Shown one piece after another: positions 1 to 11,323 of a DNA stretch of 64,000 bases. The notes under the pieces were generated by a model. That model was not told where the DNA came from. It saw only the letters and a program-made list of their open reading frames with translations, and searched no databases. This DNA comes from Tricholomella constricta (taxonomy: Eukaryota; Basidiomycota; Agaricomycetes; Agaricales; Lyophyllaceae): assembly GCA_013368375.1 (NCBI GenBank), contig JAACJP010000001.1, positions 2,666,001 to 2,730,000 on the forward strand, given 5' to 3'. Position 1 is the first letter of the stretch, and every line of letters starts with the position of its first letter. A program made the position numbers and the translations under genes.

Positions 1-1470
1 TCGGATATCAGCGGAACGGCTCTGAGGAGACCAGGTGGAAAATTCGGATGATCCATGGAAGTACCGTTCTGGGCTGCTTTGGGCAGTCGCCGACCAGAAC
101 AAGGTCACTCCCTTGCGGTTGTCATGTTCTCGATTATGAAGAAGAGGTTAATTTATAACAAGTGGAGCAATTGGCGTTGAGGTGGACTATAGAGAATCGA
201 TCAGCAGGGCAGGAGAAGGCTCGTCAATGGTGCTGAGGATTAAATACCAACTTCGGCACTGCCTCGAGAAGTCGCTTCAACTGTGCCATCATCAATCAGC
301 GATGTATGTGCAACGTGTGACATACCCTCATTGGATGGCCTTGCGGTATACCATCGCTCTAGGAAAGGCCCCTGAAAACTGTTTGGAAATACATCCGAAT
401 CTCAGTCTGGCCTCCATTCTGTAGGCGATATGATCCAGAAATGACAGCCATATGTAACAATTGAACCAGGTTGGCTTGCTGGCGGCGTCTCTGAAGATTC
501 ACTGTATATCGAACGGCTGACTGAGGGAGTTGACAGGAATATATCTCACCGGCAGGAACAGAAACAGCTCCCATTTGCTTTTTCGACCCATACTAATCGC
601 AGGTGATCCGACAAGGTATGGACCAACCAATTGACTCTTTACATGGTCAATAATCCGGTACAGTTGAAAACTCATGGAAACACTCTCTACGAGAAGGCAT
701 GGTGTCTCGGCAAAAATCAAGTGCATTCGCTGGAGACGGGAGACGCCGAGAAATAAGTCAACGATACGTACGTTAGCCCCAGCCGTTGCATTGAAAGCTC
801 ATGCCATTCACTTATCACATCATGGATCGATAGTCCTCGTCTTCCCTTAATCATGATGCTATGTATGTCACTACGTCTACCGGCGAGACCACTGATCTTC
901 GATTACATTTTTTAAAGTGGGCACACGAACGCTCATGAGCGGATGATCATCTGAAACAGCCTTCTATTCTCTCATCATTTTTCCTAAAAAGGCGCTTCTT
1001 GTTGGATTTCACAACTTATATCGCTTCTCGTGGCCAGGGACTGGCTCAAACACATGGAGTGATGTATTTCTGTATTTATACCCTTTATTCTCCTCACGTC
1101 CGATGCACTCTGTTCCGCATCGCAACCCGTTGCGTACGTTCCAAGTGATTATATCTCGAATTATTCGGTCGGATTATACAGATCTTATAGGCGGCGACAT
1201 GATGAACGAGTTCCTTGTATTTTTCTCCTATCCCTCTCCGACCAGGCCTGCCAACGCCACAGATAAAATGGACATCACGTCAATGCTCAGCGACCCTGTG
1301 ATACTAACTATAAACCGGCCCACGTTTTCTCGCTGCCCTCCCATTACATTATTTGTACGATTTACACCCGGGTGTTTCTCTTTGCAATTCACGTATATAC
1401 ACATTCTCCACGTCTTCGCTAGCCATGCATTCTTCAATGGAGAAGTTTAACAGTTGAAGCGACAATGCGC
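1..1470. repeat. Flank repeat beyond kinase A (copy 1)
   Basis: No gene seen. Positions about 660-1470 match about 8220-8960 in the same orientation. Positions about 1-1470 match about 47380-48607 in inverted orientation. Short open frames here are not kept between copies. The repeat lies on the 3' side of kinases A, B and C, so it appears to be duplicated non-coding flank. The left window edge cuts it. Limits were read by eye. Confidence 0.7.
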
Positions 1471-2365
1471 GTACCCATGCGCGACGAGATGTTTGTGCAG
1501 CGAGTTCCATACCCTGTTTGTCCTCAACGCACGCCATTGATTGGAGGAAATTACAAGCGATGCTCGTGATGAACCGTCGGAGATGGATATTACTTCGATT
1601 TGCGCGTAGTCCTTTGAAACCCTGTGAACAGCTCCTTACTCGAGTCCATTTTCCCGCGCATTTGTACTTCTTGACTTCCATAGCTGGACTCTCCTTGTTC
1701 ATGTCAACAATTGATCCTTCTTAACCGATTGCCTCTGTACTTGACCAACAATTATCGCTATCGATATGATATAGTTATTTTTTTTAACTCGATTGCTATT
1801 GATCGTATGTGGCGCAGTCGAGGGTCCTCCGGTTCGCTCATGCACGAACACATAGTTAAAATTTTGCTTGACGTTGTCTACTCGTGCTGCAATGTTATGC
1901 AGTAACCTTGTAGCGATGATTGCAAACGATGTAAGGTATCCGCCAAGCCGCCACAAGAATCGAACCAGGTTGGCTTGCCGCCCGGAAATCTGTTCAAGGA
2001 TGTCAAACGACTCGAAAAGCGGATATACAAGGTTTTGCCTGCAGCCCCGAGAAAAGCTTCATGGTACCTTTTCGACCCATCGAAAGGATGTGATCGACGC
2101 ACGTATCGCCTAAGAAGAGAGGGAATATGAAGCCGTAACGATCGAGCGAGAGATATAGGAAGCAATTATATTGCGGCCGGTTGGTGCTAGATAGGTGATG
2201 AAGCCGATGTTTGTGAATCGACGGTAGTCCGCGGAAGATAGCGGCACGCAGAAAAGGAATCTCCAGAGATATAGCGGAGAGGGGGTATTATTCCTGAAGA
2301 GTTTCACCAGGTGACTGGATAGTGGCCAATGATCCCAACGTAAGCTGAGATGTTAAAGTCGCTGT
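1471..2365. other. Intergenic, 3' of kinase A
   Basis: No supported gene. Unlike kinases B-E, the first few hundred bases after the kinase A stop do not resemble the shared 3' flank, so this stretch has been replaced or has diverged strongly. Open frames of 60-95 codons overlap one another on both strands and look random. Confidence 0.5.
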
Positions 2366-3835
2366 TCACGACCAGTAGACTCTGTGTCCCTGTTACACGT
2401 TGATTACCTTTCAGTTTGAATGTGACTGGAAAAAGGCGGACCGCGCACCTCGCCGGCCAATATACGCTTCATTCTATGGACACCCTCCCGAGCAAAGGCA
2501 ACTGTATCGTACAAGACACGTTCTCCCATCGTTTCTTTCCGCTTCTGGAGCCGCCAACGCGCTCTCCCGACGTCGATGTGTGCTCTAACGTTGAGCCAGT
2601 ACTTTTTCGCCATTTCGGCATCTGGGCGCTGACGAAAATTCGGTGTCTTCATGAAATCAATCACGCTAGCGAGAAAATCAAGCCCCTCGTATTTCTAGTA
2701 CAGTGCGAATGCTTAGTGGTCTGACTTTCGAAGGCTAGCTTCAGGCTTACCTGGTAAAAATCCTTAAAGAACACATTGCCCAACGTGAAGACGTCAATTT
2801 TGAAAGGGTCGTAAGGTTCACGGCTTTTGTATTCTGGAGGGTCGCCGTCGCGGCCACCAAAGCGCCTAATGAGATGCGGCTGGCCTGGCGAGAGTCGAAC
2901 AGAGCAGTCGAAGTCTATGATGATGTAACGAACAGGGTAATCAATCCGCGCAAGTGGTGATATGGGAGTAACGCCGTCTGGTATACAATGATGGGCTACA
3001 AAATGCCATCCAGAAGGAAGAATTGGTCGGGCGTCCATCATTATATTTTGGGTGGTCAAATCGCTAATTGCGAGTGATTTGAATACGAGGAAATGATTGG
3101 GAGGAGGGGAGGACCGTACCCATGAGCGACAAGTCGCTTGTGCATAAATTCCATACCCTGCTTCACTTCAACACAAACTCACAATAAATAAACGCAGGCT
3201 TACCTCGTGCAACTGCGTCACAAAGTCAACGACCTCGCCGACTGCTCCAAATTCCGGATTGTCATATGCCCTCAAGGGTGGCATAACGATATATTCGACG
3301 TTGGGTATGACCGGGTCTCGAAAGCTATCCAAAATCTCGACGCAATGATTCTCCTCATCATTGACCATCGAGGATGACATATATCTCGCGATTTTGACCT
3401 CGTCCGTAATTTGCCTGGGGTTAATTCGTTTAATACACACAGACACTTGGTCTTTGAGCCTTTTGGCGTCGAGAACCATTGGTAGCTGTGGAAACTTCAG
3501 GATGAACGATTAAATCCAGCTCATATTCGACGCACGACCGTGTCAATAGCATCATCACAAAACGCGGGGTCGATGTCCATGGTGAGCCAGGATGGACTCC
3601 AGTCAGGCTCATATCGGGAGCGAAGTTGATATCCTTTCGAAAGCAGGAACGAATAGCGGTCCCTCCAAGGCTCCTCATGTTCACTGAGAACCGTCTGGAA
3701 TCGATAGAGTTGCCGGAGTTGAACCGCTAGATTGTGAGATCTCAAACCAGGTCGGTTCAATGAGGAAGAGGCCGCCGGTGGTGCAGGTTCAGGGTGATGA
3801 GAAGGAGCTGAGGATGTCATTGATTTGGATGCCAT
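2366..3835 (-). CDS. Protein-kinase-like protein, module copy A
   Basis: Six exons read on the minus strand: 3835-3536, 3485-3204, 3157-3120, 3063-2751, 2694-2449, 2389-2366, giving 400 residues. The ATG was chosen because MASK and the first-exon pattern recur in all five copies. After an N-terminal part with a W-R-D-R-Y-S-F-L-L-S-like motif come the core kinase elements: VCIKRI (ATP lysine), DEVKIA (helix C glutamate), HGDLTTQN formed across the exon 3/4 junction (catalytic Asp and metal Asn), IIDFDCS (Asp-Phe-Asp in place of DFG), PPEY (APE-like) and KIDVFTLGN (helix F). I know the family as basidiomycete protein-kinase-like proteins; substrate unknown. Cytosolic location is inferred from the lack of signal or membrane segment. 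Its divergent partner TM1 is now 2.9 kb away because a transposon entered the spacer. Confidence 0.85.
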
Positions 3836-3953
3836 TACCTTGACTCATTTGGTCAAGGAGAGCCGCTGAGACGAGGCCTATCGCCGTCCTCACGGATGCA
3901 ACGTGATCTGGACATCAGCTTGATGACATAACACAGTGGTTCGCATGTTTCCA

Positions 3954-3970
3954 CTGGGTATGGGCAATTG
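3954..3970. repeat. Left TIR of 2.6 kb transposon
   Basis: CTGGGTATGGGCAATTG, directly after the TTTCCA target repeat at 3948-3953. Confidence 0.75.
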
Positions 3971-4144
3971 CGCCAACCAAAATCGTTAGCTGACTAATCC
4001 ATCAAATCCCAAATTCTGCCGCACTCACCCTCGCTCATCATCGTCTCGTTGTTCTGTCTCTATTTCACCCCTTACCTGGTCTCACACAATTCGCGACATC
4101 GGTTATACATTTCGAAACTACATTAGGCAACAAATTAAATCTGA

Positions 4145-6114
4145 TTACTGGTAATAATCGTCTTCTGAGTCAACTTCCTCGTTGTATGCCTCGAGATCAT
4201 CCACTGTCAAGCACTCCTTATCCGAATACTCATCTTCTGGTGCATCTGTGGAGCCTTCTTGAATTGGTACAGGGGCTCTGTCATGCTTGTGCTCCAGGTA
4301 AGACTCGACTGCGGCACGGAGAAGGTTGATTTTTGCTTCCCGGTCACCCCGGGCTTGTTTTCCATTTGGGATGACCGGCAACTTCGACGGCGGCTCAGGC
4401 TGAGGACCCTTCTTTGAAATTGAAGCGACTGCACCATGCTTGATGTGCCAATCAAGCTGGAGGTCGAGAGCCGCAATCGTAGCATACCCAGCAGCACCGC
4501 GGGGTAGCGAGCACATGTACTCGAGCTCCGTGATGGTCAGGGTGGGTATAACCTGAGCCAGAGCATCGGCAGCGGCGTTCTCCTTTGCCTTGCGTACTCG
4601 GGATTTCTCCAGCTTCTTTTCGGCGGTTTCCTGTCGGTGCTTTGCCAAGTGCAACTTCATCTGCCGGTTTGCGCCAGACGCGTCTTGGGTGCGAGTGACC
4701 CTCCTAAGGAATGCCCGCATCTCGGGGCCCATTTTTCGCAGGAACTCCGATGTTCCATTGAACTTGAACATCTTCCGAGCATTGTAATGCTCCAGAGAGA
4801 TGTTTGGGTTTGCCTTCGAGTCCTGACGAAACATTCCAAATGCGGACTCGCACAAATCATTTGTGCTTTCCATCCATGCTCGTTCTATCTGCTCAGGAGT
4901 CGCTTTCGCGAGGGCTCCATCATCTGCAAATTCTGACATGAAGCGAAGCCACGTAACGCGAGCGCCACACAAGAATGCAACCATCAGCTCCTTGAGATGA
5001 GGTAGTTCTGGTGCGTAGCGCTGAGCCCCGTAGAATGCCTCTGACCGCTCCCACATCTTTCCATCAAGGGTTGCCTCCTTCCACGATGCATCAAGCCCAA
5101 CTATAAGCTCAGGGTTTGCGATAAGTTTGTCGAGGTGGGAAATAACACGTCTATGAAGGTTTCCGAGCTTTAAGATGTTGTCGTGCTCTCGAAATGGACC
5201 ACGGATTTCGCGCATATAGGGAACACTGACAACAAGCCAGTACAGGGTGATTACAACGATTTCATGTCGGGTTGCATTGCAATGAAGACCGTCCCAGACA
5301 TTTTGCTCCATATGATTGAGTTTTCGGCTTGCTTTGTTCTCCTTGACAAACGTGAGGAACTTGATGAACAGATCTAGATATGTGATGAGAACTGCACAGG
5401 CCTCCGCGTGAGATTGAAAACGTGTGTTGTTTGTGTCAGGGAAGGAAATGATGAAGCCAAGTTCCAGATCGAAAAAAAATCGGAGTGTGTCTTGCTGTCC
5501 GCGTTTACGATCCTTGTGGCGAAAGATAGCACCACAGAGACTGGCTACCTTTACAGCACCACCTTTTGTGATATCCTCCGCGCGCTTTGATGCCTCCGTG
5601 CCCGGTGCCTTCTGTACCGTGACATCGTTATCACGGTTATACATCTTTTTTGGCCCTGCGAGAGAATGTTCTGGCCAGAACTGCTCCATCTGATGAACAC
5701 CACCCTTAAACGCGTTCATCTCCTTGTGCATGCAGCACCCTGCCCAAAGAAAGAAGTCAACGTCCTCTTTCTCCTTGTCTGACAACTTGCCAAACTCCTG
5801 CTGCCCAATATCCCGGATGACCTGCATGCGCATCTCATTGTAACGCGCCAATCTTTCCTTTTCGGACAATTTCTCCCATCCAATTGGACCCCCGGCTTTA
5901 CGGATCGCATTCTGGGTGCATTTGAAGAGAAATGCAACAAGCTCGAGTCCGATGAATCTCTTCACGGTCCTCTCACCTCGTTTCTCCCGCTCACATCGCT
6001 CCTTCCACTCCTTCAGCAGCTTGAATAGCTTCTTCTGGTCCTCAGCATGGTCGGAGTGAAATCCGGTGACTAAGTTCCAGAAATCTTTTCAAGTAGCTCC
6101 AGAGAGTTAGACAT
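4145..6114 (-). CDS. Transposon-encoded protein, likely transposase, probably frameshifted
   Basis: A long minus-strand frame (4145-5965, 606 codons) continues upstream without stop to about 6090. The natural ATG at 6114 (MSNSLELLEK) is in another frame, so a one-base shift near 6085-6090 (or an unseen intron) must join them. Visible pieces: WAGCCMHKEMNAFKGG near residues 75-90 of the long frame, FPDTNNTRFQSHAEA in the middle, TNDLCESAFGMFRQ followed by ISLEHYNARKMFKFNG, a charged helix rich in Lys/Glu, and an acidic tail. I recall related unclassified proteins in agaricomycetes but no named domain. It is the only gene in the TIR element, which is the basis for calling it transposase-like. 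The element is probably inactive if the frameshift is real. Confidence 0.6.
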
Positions 6115-6293
6115 CAGCAGGACCTAGAAGAGATGCAAAAAACACGTTAATTAGAGGGTAAACGCGACGCGCCGGCATTGTTTACACTTGTTAATCAAGG
6201 CCATCGTAGAGGTATTTCAGTTGACCTTTAGTATTCCGATACAGAGCCCCTTGCACCCGAAGTAAGCACGGGATAGGTGCAGTTTCTCATTTC

Positions 6294-6404
6294 ATTTGTA
6301 ACTAACAAAAAAGAATCCAGGAATTTGTGGTATGAACTTGAGATCTTGAGCATATGTACATCTTGCGTGTCAAACTTTCACAATATTTTCTGTTAGTTAC
6401 AAAT
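6294..6404. repeat. 111 bp hairpin or MITE-like inverted repeat
   Basis: ATTTGTAACTAACA (6294-6307) and its perfect reverse complement (6391-6404) flank 83 bp. It lies inside the 2.6 kb transposon, upstream of the transposase gene. It could be a small MITE, a subterminal binding site pair, or a transcribed hairpin. Confidence 0.5.
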
Positions 6405-6549
6405 CAATTGACATTCCATCCCAATCCCGCGAAAGAATGGCATGGGTTGTGTGTCTCATTCCCTTTCTTATAGTGCGTGCGGTCGGAGGTCGTGATTTTG
6501 GTGTGCGTCCATTTTGGGAAGGTATCGCGGCGGACTTTGATTTACCCTT

Positions 6550-6565
6550 CAATTGCCCATGCCCA
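6550..6565. repeat. Right TIR of 2.6 kb transposon
   Basis: CAATTGCCCATGCCCA, followed directly by TTTCCA (6566-6571), the second copy of the target duplication. Confidence 0.75.
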
Positions 6566-6571
6566 TTTCCA

Positions 6572-6719
6572 GAGCCAGTTTTGCTTCAAGCCTGGAAGTG
6601 TTCGTACCTTTCTGACCACGACGAAACCTCGTGCCCTTCGAATCTCACTTATAGTATTCAATGTCTTCACTTTTTCGTCTTCAAACATCGCCCCCCTTGG
6701 TTGAACCTTTTTTTCCGCG
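6572..6719 (+). promoter_or_regulatory. TM1 promoter half of the split spacer
   Basis: CCTCGTG (6627-6633) followed by ACTTATAG (6647-6654) matches the arrangement before TM2 (11238-11267) and, on the minus strand, before TM4 and TM5. The second motif is TATA-like and lies about 66 bp before the ATG. The kinase half of the spacer is at 3836-3947, on the other side of the transposon. Confidence 0.5.
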
Positions 6720-7718
6720 ATGTCTGCTGCCGAGACTAAGTTCAACTATGTTCTCGGAGCGCTCACCCTTATCGGCATATTATACTCCGCACGTATCCTT
6801 CTTCATAAACATTTACCTCGAACTCGGATGGAGCTTTTTGATTCGTTGCTTGTGGATACCAGGAGCATATACGACAGGGCGTGTGCAGAAAACTTACTGC
6901 CTCCTGATATGACCAGGAATGCAAAGGTTCAGCTACAAAAGTGAGTTCTTCACGAGAACTTCGATATTCTCTGCGTAATTTATCGACTGATTGATTTCTA
7001 AGATTCGAAATTCAGGGGGATGACCTTCGCGTCATCAAATACCACAGCTTAACTCTCAGAGACATCCTGAATTTACTTTCTGGGGGACGCTGGTCAAAGA
7101 TCGCCCATCTTTCAAAAGATCTCATGGACTTGAGATCCAATCTGGTCAAGACCAGTCAGGAAGAATGGGCTCGCCGAAACGGAGAGGAGGGAAATGAGTC
7201 CGAAACGGAACGCATGTTACATTCCGAGGCGGACAGCTGCGACGATCACTTGGACGAAACAAATCATCTTTCTGGTGCAGGTTATTTGTTACGCTGTTTT
7301 TATTTGCCGTTAACGAGAGGTCACAGGTAATTTCACCGCTAGTTCAGAAACGGCAGCCGACGTATCTTCTATAACCATTCGCTCTTCCTTCCTCTGCTCC
7401 TTACTGCAGTGGTTATCGACACGATGTACTCGAAGCGGGGCGTCGTCACCATCCGACAACCCGACCCAGGGCGAGAGAAGACAGGCAACCTTGTCGGACC
7501 CTGATTCTCTCAGCCGCTCGTCGACCCTAGTAGACGAACCACTTCCCAAAGCGCCATGCTGGCGTCAGGTTATCCTGGGAAAATGGGGCCATGACACGAA
7601 CGGTCCGGTTCTGGAAGATCTCGAAGCTGGAGGGGGGCCACGTACACCGCTTTTCTTCGAGACTCGGGGAGCTTGTGGTGAGCCAACGGAGATGGACATC
7701 ACTTCAGTTCGCGTTTAG
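6720..7718 (+). CDS. Single-pass membrane protein of the kinase pair, TM1
   Basis: Three exons: 6720-6940, 7003-7280, 7327-7718, giving 296 residues. The N-terminus has one hydrophobic helix (FNYVLGALTLIGILYSARIL, about residues 8-27) and then a conserved segment (RMELFDSLLVDT..IYDRA). Exon 2 starts with F-E-x-Q-x-D-D-L-R and holds RWSKIAHL..LMDLRSNLVKTSQEE, probably helical or coiled coil. Exon 3 is Ser/Thr-rich, then SFLCSLLQWL (C-x-C), SRSSTLVDEPLPKAPCW and the end EPTEMDITSVRV. I do not know its function. The constant divergent partnership with the kinase suggests a membrane anchor, regulator or substrate; this is inference. Confidence 0.75.
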
Positions 7719-8219
7719 TCCACTAGTAGTAGGCCTTCTTGCATACCTGCAGTGAGGGAGCTCCTTATGAGCGTCGCTTTTTTCACGTTTACATCTGTAT
7801 TCTGTATTCCCCTTGCAGTAATTTATTCTTTTCTTCCTGTCTACGATATGTCCTTGTGACCGGTTTCGTATGCTCCCGTTAGTGTAAGTACAAGGGAGCT
7901 TGTATCTATTTATGGAACGACCACGATCCTTGTGTGGCGTGGCTCGGTAACAAAGGACTTCTCCAAGTCAACAAGCCCATCAGTCTTTACCCATGACGTG
8001 CAAACAAGGCTCTGTCTAAGAGAGTCCGCATTCGCTGAGATTTGGTGTTGACTCGTAAGTAGGTAGAGTAGGACACGTTCCGATGTGACAGGGCGGACAC
8101 CCAGGGTCTCTGGTGCGATACTACACCATGGAAAATCAGAAAGTCATCGAAAGGTCGCCAGAACTCCTTTCGGCGTTGTTCTGAGTCGCATGCTGTTGTA
8201 CCAAGCAAGAGAAGCAGTA
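7719..8219. other. TM1 3' region, duplicated downstream of TM2
   Basis: No gene. Pieces such as the stretch at about 8040-8190 align by eye with about 12725-12900, in the same position relative to TM1 and TM2. This shows that the duplicated unit extends past the membrane-protein gene. Confidence 0.5.
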
Positions 8220-9553
8220 ACTTTATACGGTTGAAAACCCATAGAGATACTCTCCAGAGAAAAGGCACGGTAGAGAGACGCGAATTCCAGCAGAATTTAA
8301 GCACGTTCACTGGAGACGGGAGACGCCGAAAAACAAGTCGCCAATACGTCCGTTAGCCCCAGTCGTTGCATTGAAAGCTCGTGCCCTTCAAGTACTCACG
8401 TGTCATCCCACCAATGGATCGACGACGATAGTCCTCAGGCTCGTCTTCCCTTAATCATGATCTTATGTCACCACCTCTGCCGGCGAGACCGTGACTGATC
8501 TGCGGCCACATCTTCAGCCTTCTATTTCCTCATCATTATTCCCAAAGAAGGCGCTTCTTGTTGGATTTCACAACTTATGTCGCTTCTCGTGGCCAGGGAC
8601 TGGCCCAAGCACATGGAGTGAAGTATTTCCATCGTGTGGTTATCCCCTTATCCCCCTTACGTCTGATCATGATGCAGTCTGTCGTTCTGCATAGCAACTC
8701 CTTATATACGTCTCAAGTGATTATATCTCGAATTACTCTCCTGTAGGCGGCAACATGATGAACCAGTTTTATCCCTCTACTCGGCGTGCTGACGCCACAG
8801 ATACAATATGCATTACTTTAATGTTCACGCACACGCCGCGACCCTTTGGCACTAAGCTAGCCGTCATTTCCCCGCTGCCCTCCCATGACATTATCTCTGT
8901 AATTCACATCCAGTATCTCTTCGCATTTCACATAGCGTCTAAACTTTAACCGCAACGGAAGCAATTGAATTTCAATTGATCTGTGGCTGTTCGAGTCTTA
9001 AGGGCCCCCGCCACGTGTACTCAATTTTAGTGCCAGACTACCACACGCAACGCGCACGGGTGCTGATTGCCAAACTCGCTCAATTCAGACAAAAGGCCGT
9101 GATATATAGAGCAAGTCACTTATTTCGGATCTGGAGAAAACATTCCGTATGTGCCGTCACCCACGAGCTGAGCACGGTGGCAGGCAGGCAGTATTTAATA
9201 TTTGAACCTACGAGACTACACACAACACACAGCCCTCACAGTACCTTATAAGCGATGGTCGGAATTCTCGTCGACGGCGAGTTGATGCAGGTTCAACACG
9301 CTGCAACGTCGTAGATCCCATATCAGATTTAACGCTGCTGTGTGTGACGGAAAGACTGCTGAATAGTGCAGCCGACGAATGAGCCTGATTAGAGCGCTTT
9401 GAAGTTTTCGCTGATCGCGGGTCTGACAAGTGACTCGCTCGGGTATGCCAATTTTGAAGGATGGACGTCCTTCGAGTTGAGAAGGTTGGGGTAATATATG
9501 TCGTCTAGATGCCAGCCCACGATATCCGTCAAAGTGGGCAAGTAACAAGCGAC
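8220..9553. repeat. Flank repeat beyond kinase B (copy 2)
   Basis: No gene seen. The distal part (about 8220-8960) repeats the left edge of the window in the same orientation, and the whole stretch about 8540-9553 is repeated inverted at about 46767-47760. The part next to the kinase stop (about 9200-9550) also resembles the DNA after kinases D and E. A 103-codon frame starting at the kinase stop has a counterpart after kinase C, but its middle is frame-shifted between copies, so I treat it as 3' UTR. Confidence 0.65.
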
Positions 9554-11051
9554 TCATGACCAGTAGACTCTATGGTCCTTCTACACGGCCACGATCACGA
9601 CGATCAGTAGTGGGACTGACTCGCGTACGGCTTCGTTACGTACCTCACCAGTCAACATCCGCTTCATCCTGTGAACGCCTTCTCGAGCAAAGGCAACCGT
9701 ATCGTACAGTATACGTTCTCCCATGGTTTCTTTCCGCTGTTGAAGACGCCAGCGCGCCCTCCCAACGTCGATGTGCTTCCTGACGTTCAGCCAATACGCC
9801 ATCGCCATCTCGGCGTCAGGGCGTTGACGGAAGTTGGGGGTTTTCATGAAATCGATCAAGGTTTCGAGAAAATCGAGCCCTTCGTATTTCTGAGATTTCG
9901 AGAATACGGTGGGTAAGTGCCTCTCCTTTGTGAGTGAAAGTAGAGATCGAAATTAAACCTACCTGGTAAAAGTCCTTGTAAAATACATTTCCTAATGTGA
10001 ACACATCGATCTTGAAAGGATCGTAAGGATCCCGACTCTTGTATTCTGGAGGATCCCCGTCGCGACCCCCGAAGCGTCTGATGAGGTGAGGCTGGCCTGG
10101 GGAGAGTCGGACAGAGCAGTCGAAGTCGATGATGACATATTGAACTGGTCTGTCTATACGAGCAAATGGGGAGATTTCTGTGACGCCATCTACTTTACAA
10201 TGTTGGGCTATGAAGTGCCATCCGGAAGGAAGAATGGGTCGGGCGTCCATCATTATGTTTTGGGTCGTCAAATCGCTAGCCATGGACTATTAAGTGGAGA
10301 AGGTTTCACTGAAAGTGAAAATGCACGTACCCATGCGCGACGAGGTGTTTGTGCATGAATTCCATACCCTGCTTAACGTCAACGCATGTCATTGATTGAG
10401 GGAAATTATGAGTACCTCGATCATCTGCGTCACAAAATCGACGACTTCACCGACCGCGCCAAATACCGGATCGTCAAAAGACCGCAATGAAGGCATGACA
10501 ATATATTCGACTTTGGATAGAATAGGGTCTCGAAAGGTATCCGATATATGAACGCAGTGGTTCTTGGCATCTCGGATGGATGACAAAAATGTCGCTATCT
10601 TTACCTCGTCCGTAATTTCTTTCGGGTCGATTCGCTTGATGCATACTGTGACATTATCTGAAAGTCTGTTAGCGTCAAGGACCATAGGCAGCTGTGGCTA
10701 ATGTTAGCAAGGAAAAAAAACGGGGATAAAGCCAACGCAGTATCGACGTACGACTGTGTCAATAGAATCGTCGCAGTACGCGGGATCGACGTCCATAGTC
10801 AACCAAGATGGGCTCCAGCCAGGCTCATATCGAGAACGGAGGCGATACCCTTTCGAGAGTAAGAACAAATAGCGGTCCCTCCAAGCCTCCTCGTGATCAT
10901 ACAGGACAGTTTGATAACGATAGAGCTTCCGGAGTTGTACTGCCACATCGTGAGATGTTGAACCAGGTCGGTTCGACGAAGACGAGCCGGCCGGCTGTGT
11001 AGATCCAGGGCTGCCGGAAGCAACAGAGAGTGGCAATGGTTTGGACGCCAT
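9554..11051 (-). CDS. Protein-kinase-like protein, module copy B
   Basis: Six exons on the minus strand: 11051-10752, 10691-10416, 10368-10331, 10275-9963, 9889-9644, 9580-9554; 399 residues. Exons 3, 4 and 5 are 38, 313 and 246 nt, exactly as in the other four copies. VCIKRI, DEVKIA, HGDLTTQN, IIDFDCS, PPEY and KIDVFTLGN are all present, so ATP binding and phosphotransfer are possible. The C-terminus ends in HRVYWS, kept in all copies. Exon 2 (276 nt) and exon 6 (27 nt) lengths are shared with copy C only, marking B and C as the closest pair, in agreement with their inverted-repeat flanks. The ATG lies 272 bp from that of TM2, which is transcribed away from it. Confidence 0.87.
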
Positions 11052-11323
11052 TCCCTTGACTCACCTGGGAGAGCCAGGAAGAGCACTAACAAATCAATCA
11101 GCCTCACTCTTGCAACGAGGACCATAGCCGATCTTGACAGGTATGACGTAAGCAACGGAAGCTAAATATTTCTGCTTCATTTAGCTCAATGGCCCTCATT
11201 TCAGCCGTTCCCGGCTGCAACTACCGAAACACTGAAACCTCGTGCCCTACAAATCCTCACTTATAATCATGATGTCCTCGATTAATCCTTCCAGGTGCTT
11301 TCCTGATCATATCCTCCCTCAAT
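11052..11323. promoter_or_regulatory. Bidirectional promoter of kinase B and TM2
   Basis: 272 bp between two start codons. On the kinase side the minus strand carries TGAGTCA (11057-11063, an AP-1/Gcn4-type site) just before the ATG and CCTCGTTGCA (11111-11120). On the TM side the plus strand carries CCTCGTG (11238-11244) and ACTTATAAT (11259-11267). The same motifs recur at like positions in pairs D and E, with slight changes. Confidence 0.6.

Larger units (their letters stand above)
3954..6565 (-). mobile_element. TIR DNA transposon in the kinase A/TM1 spacer
   Basis: Inverted ends GGGTATGGGCAATTG (3956-3970) and its near reverse complement CAATTGCCCATGCCC (6550-6564) match at 14 of 15 positions. 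They are flanked by the direct repeat TTTCCA (3948-3953 and 6566-6571). Removing the element and one repeat leaves 266 bp between the kinase A and TM1 start codons, against 272 bp in pair B and 276 bp in pair D, which independently supports these ends. The ends are somewhat like hAT termini, but the encoded protein shows no hAT motif I recognise. Superfamily is open. The exact first base is uncertain by 1-2 bp. Confidence 0.8.
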
